Part shown: positions 1-6,854 of the stretch, piece after piece
Layout: each line of letters opens with the position of its first letter
How positions within the stretch are numbered: the first letter of the stretch is position 1
Source of the DNA: Acidimicrobiia bacterium
Lineage (GTDB): Bacteria > Actinomycetota > Acidimicrobiia > Acidimicrobiales > AC-14
Assembly (NCBI GenBank): GCA_019243595.1
Contig: JAFAUA010000289.1
Location: 1 to 24,410 of the forward strand
Reading direction: 5' to 3'
DNA length: 24,410 nucleotides
The notes under the pieces: generated by a model
Database searches by the model: none
Told to the model about the DNA's origin: nothing
The model's input: only the letters and a program-made list of their open reading frames with translations
Program-made: the position numbers and the translations under genes

Positions 1-514
1 GTTCAAGGTCACGCTCAACGACGCCGAGGCCGAGCCCCTCGGCGACGCGTCGCAGGGTGCGGAGATCACCGAGTGGATCGTGCAGCGCGCGACGGCGGCT
101 CTGTGCGCCATCCAGCTCGGGGTGTGCGAGCAGGCGCTCAAGATGACCGCCGAGTACACGTCGACGCGCGAGCAGTTCGAACGCCCGCTGGCCGCCTTTC
201 AGGCCGTTGCCCAGCGGGCAGCCGACGCCTACATCGACACCGAGGGCGTGCGCCTCACGGCGTGGCAGGCGGTGTGGCGCCTGGCCGAGGGCCTGCCGTC
301 GGCAGACGAGATCGCCGTCGCCAAGTTCTGGGCCGCCGAGGGCGGCCAGCGAGTCGCGCACGCCGCCCAGCATCTGCACGGCGGTATCGGCGTCGATGTC
401 GACTACCCGCTGCACCGCTACTTCCTCTGGGCCAAGCAGTGCGAGCTCACGTTGGGCTCGGCCACGCCGCAGCTGGTCAAGCTCGGCAAGTCCCTCGCCG
501 ACCAGCCGGTCTGA
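1..514 (+). CDS. Acyl-CoA dehydrogenase, C-terminal part (5' end outside the window)
   Basis: The open frame runs from base 2 to the TGA at 512-514 and gives about 170 residues. It is the C-terminal helical domain of an acyl-CoA dehydrogenase: the TSTREQFERPLAAFQAVAQ stretch is the family signature that contacts FAD across the subunit interface, and QHLHGGIGVDVDYPLHRY is the second one. These flavoenzymes put an alpha-beta double bond into acyl-CoA thioesters. Where medium-chain enzymes carry the catalytic Glu (YEGTSQIQ), this protein reads TLGSATPQL. That fits the heteromeric steroid-type FadE proteins, in which one subunit lacks the base. The neighbouring fadD19-like gene suggests steroid side-chain oxidation, with a FadE27/ChsE5-like subunit as a guess. 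The family call is firm; the substrate is inferred from context. Confidence 0.9.
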   Translation, partial: FKVTLNDAEAEPLGDASQGAEITEWIVQRATAALCAIQLGVCEQALKMTAEYTSTREQFERPLAAFQAVAQRAADAYIDTEGVRLTAWQAVWRLAEGLPSADEIAVAKFWAAEGGQRVAHAAQHLHGGIGVDVDYPLHRYFLWAKQCELTLGSATPQLVKLGKSLADQPV

Positions 515-925
515 TCAGCGGTGTGGGACGCGTACGTCGTAGTCCTCGACGCCGGTGAACGCGGTGCGCACCCGCTCGAGGACGCGGGACCGGCGGGCCC
601 ACACCACCCAGTGACTGCTGCCGAACGCCACCAGCTGGACCATCGCGTCGTGGCCGTCGAAGGCCGTGAATGTGCCACCGACGATCTGCCCGCCGGCCGT
701 GGCCAGCTGCTCCATCTGCTCCCACTTGATGTCGACGCCGCTTGCCATGCGGGAGTCGTAGGCCACGGCCTGCCACGTGTCCGACACCGCCTCGTCGTCG
801 AAGCCGAACCGAGCATCCACGACCTGCCAGACGAACTCGGGATGCTCGCCGATGGCGTCGAGCAGGTCGCTCAGATCGAATCCCAGCCATCCACTGCGCT
901 GGGCCGGAATCTTGACCGCAGGCAC
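515..925 (-). CDS. Conserved-looking small protein of unknown function (136 aa)
   Basis: I do not recognise this family. The product is a soluble, acidic protein of 136 residues with mixed composition, several Trp and Phe residues, a compact core (FDGHDAMVQLVAFGSSHWVVW) and no signal peptide or membrane segment. Its TGA stop abuts the stop of the dehydrogenase gene on the other strand, together reading TGATCA. It starts with GTG, about 40 bases from the divergent fadD19-like gene, so the two may share a promoter region. The protein-like residue composition, and the way the frame exactly fills the gap between two real genes, favour a true gene. No function can be assigned from sequence. Confidence 0.65.
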   Translation of the reverse strand: MPAVKIPAQRSGWLGFDLSDLLDAIGEHPEFVWQVVDARFGFDDEAVSDTWQAVAYDSRMASGVDIKWEQMEQLATAGGQIVGGTFTAFDGHDAMVQLVAFGSSHWVVWARRSRVLERVRTAFTGVEDYDVRVPHR

Positions 926-965
926 TACTCAAACCATCGGCACATTTAGGGTCGAGGACAAGCAA

Positions 966-2558
966 ATGGACTTCAATCTCGCTGACATCTTCGAGACGAT
1001 CGTCGACGTCGTCCCCGATCGCGAGGCGATCGTCTGCGAGGACGACCGGCTGACCTACGCCGAGCTCGAGGAAAAGGCCAACCGGCTCGGGCACCACCTG
1101 CAGGAGGCCGGTGTGCAGCCCGGCCAGCACGTCGGCGTCCAGCTCTACAACAGCATCGAGTACCTCACGACGGCGGTGGCGTGCCTGAAGATCCGCGCTG
1201 TGCCCGTCAACGTCAACTACCGGTATGTCGAGGAGGAGCTCTCTTACCTCTACAACGACGCCGACCTTGTCGCCCTCGTTGTCCATCGTGAGCTAGCCAG
1301 CCGGGCCGCGGCGGTGCGCACCGAGAAGCTCAAGCACGTCGTCCTCGTTGACGACGACAGCGGCGCCGATCTCGGTGGGCTCGACGCCGTGCCGTGGGAC
1401 GAGGCCATCCTCAAGGGCTCGCCGGAGCGAGGGTTCGGGCCGCGGTCCGGCGACGACCTCTACATCATCTACACCGGCGGCACGACCGGGATGCCCAAGG
1501 GTGTGATGTGGCGCCAAGAGGACATCTTCTTCTCGGGGATGGGCGGCGGGGATCCTGCCGGCCGGCCCGCGGAGCGTCCCGAGCAGATCGCCGAGCAGGC
1601 GGCCGGCCGCGATCCAAGCGCCACCTTCCCGATGGCGCCGCTCATGCACGGCGCCGCCCAGCTGGCATCGTTCATCTGCTTCCACTGGGGCGGCAAGGTC
1701 GTCCTCCAGCACAAGTTCGAGCCCAAGGCGGCGCTGCGACTCATGGAGCGGGAGAAGGTCAACACCGTCAGCTTGGTGGGCGACGCCATGGCCCGTCCCC
1801 TCGCTGACGCTCTCGACGAGCCGGACGCCAACTACGACCTCTCCTCACTGATCGTCATCAGCTCGGCCGGCGCTGTGTTCTCCGACGCCGTGCGCGATCA
1901 ACTGAAGGAGCACCTGCCGAACATCTTCCTGGTCGACGCCTACGGCGCGTCCGAGACGGGACACCAAGGGACCATGGCTGCGGAGTCCAGCCCCGAGAAG
2001 GGTCTGCGCTTCACCATGAACGACAACACGACGGTGCTCGACGACGACCTGAAGCCCGTCGAGCCCGGCTCCGGCGTCGTCGGCCGCGTCGCCCTCAAAG
2101 GCCACGTCCCTCTCGGCTACTACAACGACCCTGAGAAGACGGCGACGACGTTCAAGGAGATCGACGGGCAGCGGTGGGTCTTGCCCGGAGACATGGCCAC
2201 CATCGAAGCCGACGGGACTGTGCTCGTCTTCGGGCGCGGGTCGGTGTGCATTAACTCGGGCGGCGAGAAGATCTATCCCGAAGAGGTCGAGGCCGCCCTG
2301 AAGAGTCATCCGGACGTGTTCGACGCGGTAGTTGTCGGCGTCAAGGACGAGAAGTGGGGAGAGCGGGTCACGGCGCTCGTGCAGGCCCGGCCGGGCCGCA
2401 CGCTCGACCCCGACGAGGTTGTCGCCCACTGCCGCACGAAGGTCGCCGGCTACAAGGCGCCTCGTCAGATCTACGTGCTCGACGAGCTCGTGCGGTCTCC
2501 GAGCGGCAAGGCCGACTACCCGTGGGCTAGGAAGACGGCAGCCGCCCTGAGTCAATAA
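966..2558 (+). CDS. fadD19: FadD19-like steroid side-chain acyl-CoA ligase
   Basis: This is an ATP/AMP-dependent acyl-CoA synthetase of the ANL superfamily, 530 residues. Visible motifs are the phosphate-binding loop YTGGTTGMPKG (169-179), YGASETG (326-332), the ribose-binding LPGD (406-409), the hinge region GRGSVCINSGGEKIYPEEVE (423-442) and the C-terminal catalytic lysine in SPSGKADY (Lys515). Stretches such as GVMWRQEDI, GDAMARPL and CINSGGEKIYPEEVEAALK closely match my memory of M. tuberculosis FadD19, which activates C24-branched sterol side chains to CoA thioesters. The ATG at 966 is chosen because homology begins there, and GAGGAC lies about seven bases upstream. The frame stays open further upstream, but that part overlaps the opposite-strand gene. 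The esterase gene follows after 15 bases. The ligase call is strong; the exact acyl substrate is inferred. Confidence 0.88.
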   Translation: MDFNLADIFETIVDVVPDREAIVCEDDRLTYAELEEKANRLGHHLQEAGVQPGQHVGVQLYNSIEYLTTAVACLKIRAVPVNVNYRYVEEELSYLYNDADLVALVVHRELASRAAAVRTEKLKHVVLVDDDSGADLGGLDAVPWDEAILKGSPERGFGPRSGDDLYIIYTGGTTGMPKGVMWRQEDIFFSGMGGGDPAGRPAERPEQIAEQAAGRDPSATFPMAPLMHGAAQLASFICFHWGGKVVLQHKFEPKAALRLMEREKVNTVSLVGDAMARPLADALDEPDANYDLSSLIVISSAGAVFSDAVRDQLKEHLPNIFLVDAYGASETGHQGTMAAESSPEKGLRFTMNDNTTVLDDDLKPVEPGSGVVGRVALKGHVPLGYYNDPEKTATTFKEIDGQRWVLPGDMATIEADGTVLVFGRGSVCINSGGEKIYPEEVEAALKSHPDVFDAVVVGVKDEKWGERVTALVQARPGRTLDPDEVVAHCRTKVAGYKAPRQIYVLDELVRSPSGKADYPWARKTAAALSQ

Positions 2559-2573
2559 CGAGAAGGAGCCCGC

Positions 2574-3506
2574 ATGGCCCTGGACCCAAACGTCGAACTG
2601 CTGCTGTCAGCGATGGACCAGGGAGGCCAAGGCAGCCTCAGCGAGATGGGCGTCGAGCAGGCCCGGGCCATGATCGAGCAGTTCGACACGATCGCCGGCG
2701 GCGAAAGAGTCGACCTGCCTCGCGTGGAGGACCTCACCGCCCCCGGGCCGGCGAGTGAGATTCCCTTGCGGCTGTACTCGCCGGCCGCCGACGCCGTACT
2801 TCCCGTCGTCGTCTATTTCCACGGCGGCGGCTGGGTGATCGGCAACATCCAGAGCCACGACAACATCTGTCGCAAACTCGCACGCGACGCAAACGCGACG
2901 GTCATCAGCGTCGACTACCGGCTGGCGCCGGAGTACACGTTCCCGTGCGCGGCGGAGGACTGCTACGCGGTCACCAAATGGATCGCCGAGAACGCCCAGC
3001 AGCTCAAGGTCGACGGCACCCGATTGGCCGTTGCCGGCGACAGTGCGGGCGGGAACCTCACAGCGGTCACGTCGTTGCTCGCCCGAGATCGAGGCGGACC
3101 CACGATCGCGTTCCAGCTGATGGTGTACCCGGTCATCGACGGCACGATGAGCTTCCCGTCGGTCAAAGAGAACGCCGAGGGCTACCTACTCACGGCCGCG
3201 GACATGGCCTGGTTCTACGACCACTACGCGCCCGATGACGTCGATCGCAAGAACCCCTTGCTGTCGCCGCTGTACGCGCCCGACCTTGGCGGGCTGCCGC
3301 CGGCGCTGGTCATCACCGCCGAGTACGACCCGCTCCGCGACGAAGGCGAGGCCTATGCCGACGCCCTCCAGCAGGCGGGCGTCGAGGCCCGTTCCAGCCG
3401 CTACGACGGGATGATCCACGGCTTCTTCGGCCTCGACGCTGTCGTGCCCGCCGCCGCCCCCGCCATGGAGGAAGCGGCCGCCGCTCTCAAGTACTGGTTG
3501 AGATGA
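2574..3506 (+). CDS. Alpha/beta-hydrolase, hormone-sensitive-lipase family esterase
   Basis: The 310-residue protein has the HSL (group IV) esterase layout. The oxyanion motif HGGGW lies at 83-87, the nucleophile motif GDSAGG at 155-160 (Ser157), and the rest of the triad is Asp252 in EYDPLRDEG and His282 in MIHGFF. There is no signal peptide or transmembrane segment, so a cytoplasmic esterase acting on short or medium acyl esters is likely. The start has a good ribosome-binding site (AAGGAG, about 7 bases before the ATG). It sits between a FadD19-like ligase and a DUF3500 gene, with a 4-base ATGA overlap to the latter, so the three are probably co-transcribed. A role in sterol-ester or lactone hydrolysis is conceivable but rests only on this neighbourhood. 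Confidence 0.9.
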   Translation: MALDPNVELLLSAMDQGGQGSLSEMGVEQARAMIEQFDTIAGGERVDLPRVEDLTAPGPASEIPLRLYSPAADAVLPVVVYFHGGGWVIGNIQSHDNICRKLARDANATVISVDYRLAPEYTFPCAAEDCYAVTKWIAENAQQLKVDGTRLAVAGDSAGGNLTAVTSLLARDRGGPTIAFQLMVYPVIDGTMSFPSVKENAEGYLLTAADMAWFYDHYAPDDVDRKNPLLSPLYAPDLGGLPPALVITAEYDPLRDEGEAYADALQQAGVEARSSRYDGMIHGFFGLDAVVPAAAPAMEEAAAALKYWLR

Positions 3507-4441
3507 GCGTTGACCGCCTGAAGGAGGCGGTGCTCGCCCTCCGTGTCGCGCTCGATGACGAGCGGCTCGTGCTGCCGTTCGACAACGAGCAGGAACGCCG
3601 CAACTGGATGTACTGGCCGGCGCCGCGGCAGGGCGTGCCGTTCTCCGACCTGAGCTCTGACCAACAGCAGCTGGCCTTCGGCATCGTGGCCGCCGTGCTC
3701 AGCCTTCCGGCGTACGCCAAGGTCACCACGATCATCGGTCTCGAGGAAGTGCTCCGCGAGATGGAGCTCGGCGGCCGTGGCCGGCGCCGCCCCGACGGTC
3801 TGCCGCGTGACCCGAGCAAGTACTTCACGACGCTGTTCGGCGATGCCGGCGGCATCGGGCCGTGGGGCTGGCGTTTCGAGGGGCACCATGTCTCGCTGCA
3901 CGTCACGGTCGTCGACGGCGAGGTGGCGTCGACGCCGTGCTTCCTCGGCTCCAACCCGGCCGAGGTCGTTCACGGCGATCGTGTCGTCCTCCGCCCGCTC
4001 GCCGAGGAGGAGGACACGGGTCGCGCGCTCCTCGAGGCGCTTCCGGCGGATCAGCGCAAGCGGGCGCTGATCGACGACCGGGCGCCCGACGACATCCTCA
4101 CCTTCAACTCGCCGCGCGTAGGGGTCGACCTCTCGGGCGGCGTCGCCTTGGCTGACCTATCGGGGTCGGCGCGCTCGATCGCCGACGCCCTCGTCGACTT
4201 GCACGTCGACCGAGTGAAGTTCCCGGTCGACACCGACACGTCAGATGTTCACTTCGCCTGGGCGGGATCCCCCGAGCGAGGGAGCCACCACTACTACCGG
4301 CTCTCCGGCAGCCGCTTCCTCGTCGAATACGACAACACCCAGAACGACGCCAACCACGCCCACTCCGTCTGGCGCGACCCCGCCAACGACTTCGGCGACG
4401 ACCTCCTCCGCCGCCACCTCACCGAAGACCACGGCGCGTAG
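3503..4441 (+). CDS. DUF3500 family protein
   Basis: The 312-residue protein fits the DUF3500 family by its conserved stretches. These are the N-terminal ERRNWMYWPAPRQGVPF, the central PWGWRFEGHH at about 120-129, the TPCFLGSNPAEV segment, and a C-terminal block starting at HHYYR (262-266) that continues through EYDNTQNDANHAHSVWRD. No biochemical role is established for this family as far as I know. The many conserved Trp, His and Asp residues would suit an enzyme or metal site. No signal peptide is visible; members from other bacteria are sometimes exported. The start codon overlaps the esterase stop (ATGA), which indicates translational coupling, so it may act on the same ester-like substrate. 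The family call is confident; the function is unknown. Confidence 0.85.
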   Translation: MSVDRLKEAVLALRVALDDERLVLPFDNEQERRNWMYWPAPRQGVPFSDLSSDQQQLAFGIVAAVLSLPAYAKVTTIIGLEEVLREMELGGRGRRRPDGLPRDPSKYFTTLFGDAGGIGPWGWRFEGHHVSLHVTVVDGEVASTPCFLGSNPAEVVHGDRVVLRPLAEEEDTGRALLEALPADQRKRALIDDRAPDDILTFNSPRVGVDLSGGVALADLSGSARSIADALVDLHVDRVKFPVDTDTSDVHFAWAGSPERGSHHYYRLSGSRFLVEYDNTQNDANHAHSVWRDPANDFGDDLLRRHLTEDHGA

Positions 4442-4546
4442 GTCGGCGCCGGCGCTGCGCCATCAAAACGCCCCCAATGTGTTGCGCGTGGCCGATTTGA
4501 CCGGGTTTTGAGGCTGTCGATTGAAGGATTGGAGGCGTTCTCAGGA

Positions 4547-4560
4547 GGCGCCGACGCGCC
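4547..4560. terminator. Short GC hairpin between convergent genes
   Basis: GGCGC-CGAC-GCGCC forms a 5-bp stem with a 4-base loop, just past the 3' end of the minus-strand membrane protein gene and about 100 bases after the DUF3500 stop. There is no T tract on either side. The rest of the 124-base gap (4442-4565) shows nothing else I can name. A weak bidirectional terminator is a guess. Confidence 0.3.
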
Positions 4561-4565
4561 GACTG

Positions 4566-5264
4566 TCATTGCGCCGCGGCCGCTCCGTACTCGCCCACCT
4601 CGTGGACTCGTAGGTAGTAGGCGGTTGTTGCGCCCTTGCAGAGCAGAGCGAGCAGGGTCCCCACCAGCTCGACGGCGACCGACGCGGCGCCGCCGGCGGT
4701 GCGGCCGAGCGTCTGTCCGAGGGCGATGACGACCAGGGGGGCGACGACGGCGTAGGGCGCGGTCGCCGGCCAACCAGACCAGAGTGTCTGCCAGCCGATC
4801 GACACGGCCTCGAAGACATGCTTCGTCGAGAAGGCGAGCGCGGCCGTGATGAACGTCCCTATGAAGTCGCCGACCAACACGAGTGGGACGGTGACGAGCG
4901 CCCTTGATCCGACGCCGCTGACGGACAAGAGGAGGGGCACGACGAAGAGAGCGAACGGGATGCCGACCAGGAATCCGAGGGCGATGAAGCGGCCCATGAA
5001 GGCCAACGTCATCGGCCACACGAGGTCACGCGCCAGCGTTCGTCCCCGAAACACGCGCAGGTACCAGATGCGTTGGGTGCCGGCGAAACCGGTGAGCAGC
5101 AAGATCGCAGGTAGCGAGATAAGGGTCGCGGCAGGGCCGACGACGTCCGGCAGATCGAACAGGATGGCGAGGGCCGCGGTGATCAGCGGTAGCGCCGGCG
5201 CCGTCTTCCACACGGCGAGGCTCGCGGCAATGTCGTCCCCAAAGGTCACCTCGCCCTGTGCCAT
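4566..5264 (-). CDS. Multi-pass membrane protein of unknown function (232 aa)
   Basis: The 232-residue product is very hydrophobic, with about six predicted membrane segments. Clear ones are LPLITAALAILF, TLISLPAILLLTGFAG, FIALGFLVGIPFALFVVPLL, LVTVPLVLVGDFIGTFITAAL, YAVVAPLVVIALG and VELVGTLLALL. A short soluble N-terminus precedes them, and the C-terminus ends in an Ala-rich tail. I recognise no catalytic or transport motif. The ATG at 5264 is 58 bases from the TTG of a promoter-like element that drives the divergent ArsR gene, so the ArsR operator region could also control this gene. The frame is certain to encode a membrane protein if expressed; its function is open. Confidence 0.75.
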   Translation of the reverse strand: MAQGEVTFGDDIAASLAVWKTAPALPLITAALAILFDLPDVVGPAATLISLPAILLLTGFAGTQRIWYLRVFRGRTLARDLVWPMTLAFMGRFIALGFLVGIPFALFVVPLLLSVSGVGSRALVTVPLVLVGDFIGTFITAALAFSTKHVFEAVSIGWQTLWSGWPATAPYAVVAPLVVIALGQTLGRTAGGAASVAVELVGTLLALLCKGATTAYYLRVHEVGEYGAAAAQ

Positions 5265-5284
5265 CGCGCATTGTCGCAGGGGAC

Positions 5285-5335
5285 TTGACGAGACGCCATC
5301 GGTTAGTGTCTACTAACGGTTAGTGGTAACTTACC
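5285..5335 (+). promoter_or_regulatory. Palindromic operator and promoter of the ArsR-SRPBCC operon
   Basis: A -35-like TTGACG (5285-5290) and a -10-like TCTACT (5309-5314) are 18 bases apart. The -10 sits inside GTTAGT-gtct-ACTAAC (5302-5317). A third half-site, GTTAGT (5319-5324), makes a second palindrome ACTAAC-g-GTTAGT (5312-5324), followed by GGTAA-c-TTACC (5325-5335). Stacked half-sites over a promoter are what an autoregulating ArsR dimer would bind. The elements are read directly; their use is inferred. Confidence 0.6.
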
Positions 5336-5346
5336 AAGGGAACGGG

Positions 5347-5643
5347 ATGACGGCGCTGGGGGATGCGACCCGGCGCGCCATCTTCGAGCTGTTGGCCGAG
5401 GGTCCACGGCCGGTGGGGGAGATCGCCAAGGAGCTGCCGGTCACCAGGCCCGCCGTCTCCCAGCACCTCAAGGTGCTGAAGGAAGCGGGCCTCGTGATCG
5501 ACCGCCAGGAGGGCACCCGCCGGCTCTACCAGCTGAACCCGGAGGGCATCGGCGCCTTGCGCGCCTACTTCGACGGGTTCTGGAACCGATCGCTCGCGGC
5601 GTTCAAGGACGCCTTGGAGCAGGACAACGAGGAGAGTTCATGA
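5347..5643 (+). CDS. ArsR-family transcriptional regulator
   Basis: A 98-residue winged-helix protein of the ArsR family, SdpR-like branch. It opens with MTALGDATRRAIFELLAEG, followed by PVGEIAKELPV and the recognition helix RPAVSQHLKVLKEAG, then the wing with EGTRRLYQLNPEG and a C-terminal dimer helix. No metal-binding Cys pair is present, so it is not a classical metal sensor. The ATG at 5347 is preferred because AAGGGA lies about six bases before it; a GTG at 5323 in the same frame would add eight residues but would place the start inside the operator. The SRPBCC gene overlaps its stop (ATGA). ArsR/AHSA1 pairs are common in actinobacteria, and the regulator probably represses its own operon. 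Its effector is unknown. Confidence 0.88.
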   Translation: MTALGDATRRAIFELLAEGPRPVGEIAKELPVTRPAVSQHLKVLKEAGLVIDRQEGTRRLYQLNPEGIGALRAYFDGFWNRSLAAFKDALEQDNEESS

Positions 5644-6119
5644 CAGCCCAGGCAACGGATGCCGCCGTCCAGACGTCGATCGTCGTCGACGCACCCCAAC
5701 AGAGGGCATTCGACTTCTTCACCACCGACATCGGCAAGTGGTGGGTACCCGAGCACCACATCCTGCAGGGCGAGCTCGCCGAGATGGTGTTCGAACCCCG
5801 CGTCGGCGGCCACGTCATCGATCGCGCCACCGATGGCACCGAGTGCCGTTGGGCCCGCGTGCTGGCGTACGAGCCGCCCGAGCGGGTCGTCTTCAGCTGG
5901 GACATCAGCCTCCAGTGGCAGATCGAGACCGATCCATCGAAGACCAGCGAGATCGAAGTTCGCTTCATCCCGGAGGGTGACAACCGCACCCGCGTCGAGC
6001 TCGAGCACCGCAACCTCGACCGCCACGGCGGCGGCTGGGAAGCGATGCGCGATGCCGTCGGGTCCGATGGCGGCTGGCCCGTCGGCCTCCGCCGATTCGC
6101 CGAACGCGTCAGCAGCTGA
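5640..6119 (+). CDS. SRPBCC (AHSA1/START-like) domain protein
   Basis: The 159-residue protein has the helix-grip layout of the SRPBCC superfamily, AHSA1-like branch. An N-terminal strand (QTSIVVDAPQQRAFDFF) leads to KWWVPEHHI and GGHVIDRATDGTECRWARVLAYEPPERVVFSWD, then RVELEHRNLDRHGGGWEAMRDAV, and a C-terminal helix that would close the ligand cavity. Such proteins bind hydrophobic ligands, or act as small co-factors with no fixed reaction. It is translationally coupled to the upstream ArsR gene, so it is likely part of a two-gene stress or ligand-response unit. A long hairpin follows the stop within 10 bases. The fold call is confident; the ligand is unknown. Confidence 0.88.
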   Translation: MTAQATDAAVQTSIVVDAPQQRAFDFFTTDIGKWWVPEHHILQGELAEMVFEPRVGGHVIDRATDGTECRWARVLAYEPPERVVFSWDISLQWQIETDPSKTSEIEVRFIPEGDNRTRVELEHRNLDRHGGGWEAMRDAVGSDGGWPVGLRRFAERVSS

Positions 6120-6126
6120 CCGCTCA

Positions 6127-6183
6127 CACTTTGGCGGTCGTGGGTGCCGCCGCCATACAGCGACTCCCACGACCGCCAGAGTG
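6127..6183. terminator. Long 18-bp hairpin between convergent genes
   Basis: The left arm (6127-6144) and right arm (6166-6183) pair over 18 bp. The core TGGCGGTCGTGGG / CCCACGACCGCCA is perfect, and the only irregularity is a T-G pair at 6131/6179. The loop is 21 bases. It fills the gap between the SRPBCC gene and the convergent yceH gene. No T tract follows on either strand, so it would act as a bidirectional, Rho-independent-like barrier or an RNA stabiliser rather than a classical terminator. Confidence 0.6.
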
Positions 6184-6195
6184 CTCGGGCCCGGG

Positions 6196-6843
6196 TCAGC
6201 CCTCGAAGCCGAGCTCCCGGCGCAGGTCGTCGAGGTCGCGGCGCAACGCCTCCACTTGCTCGCGGAGGTCGGCGACATCGTCGGACCTCGACGTACGCCC
6301 GGCCACGGGTGCCGGTGCTGAGGCGGCGATGGCGTCGATGTCGACCTCGCCGCCGAGCAGGTGGGCGTAGCGGTCCTCCCGCTGGCCGGACTGACGGGGG
6401 ATGCGGACGACCAGCGGTTCCTCGCGCCCGGCCAACGCGTCGAGCGTGCGCTGGACGGCGTCAAGATCGGCGAAGTCTGCGCCCCGTTCGGTGCGCGTCT
6501 TCAGCTCGTTGAGCGTCTGCGGACCGCGTAGCATCATGACGCCGAGTACCGCCAGCTCCTCACGCTCGAGATACAGCGCCTCGTGCAGGACCTGGCGGTA
6601 TCGGGTCGCCGAGCGACCGTGCGAGGGATGCACAACCCGGGCCAGGCCCTTGTCCTTCAGGCCCATCACCGTGTTCTCGACCTCCCGCTCCTCATAGGTG
6701 ACGACCGGGTAGCGGTTCGAGGTCTGGTTGCACGCCAGTACGAGCGCGTTCAACGTGAGGGGATACTGCTGCGGGGTCGTCAGCTCCTTCTCGATGAGCG
6801 AGCCGATGATCCGCAGCTCTTCGTCGCCGAGCTCCAAAGCCAC
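6196..6843 (-). CDS. yceH: YceH family protein (DUF480)
   Basis: The 215-residue product matches the DUF480/YceH family, which has two winged-helix domains in tandem. The first domain carries IIGSLIEKELTTPQQYPLTL and ACNQTSNRYPVVTYEE; the second carries EELAVLGVMMLRGPQTLNEL and the RTLDAL...PLVVRIPRQSGQREDRYAHLL region. A C-terminal coiled coil (about the last 30 residues, VADLREQVEALRRDLDDLRR) is typical. The GTG at 6843 is chosen because the family begins near ALELGDEELRIIGSL and because it falls 11 bases after the permease stop; the open frame extends upstream with an Arg-rich, unlikely sequence. It probably belongs to the ABC transporter operon. The fold suggests nucleic-acid or protein contact; the function is not established. 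Confidence 0.88.
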   Translation of the reverse strand: MALELGDEELRIIGSLIEKELTTPQQYPLTLNALVLACNQTSNRYPVVTYEEREVENTVMGLKDKGLARVVHPSHGRSATRYRQVLHEALYLEREELAVLGVMMLRGPQTLNELKTRTERGADFADLDAVQRTLDALAGREEPLVVRIPRQSGQREDRYAHLLGGEVDIDAIAASAPAPVAGRTSRSDDVADLREQVEALRRDLDDLRRELGFEG

Positions 6844-6854
6844 GGCTCGGCAAG

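Noticed and set aside
777..965. Upstream start for the FadD19-like ligase
   Set aside because: The 63 extra residues overlap the opposite-strand gene, lack family similarity and are Ser/Pro-rich; the ATG at 966 fits the family.
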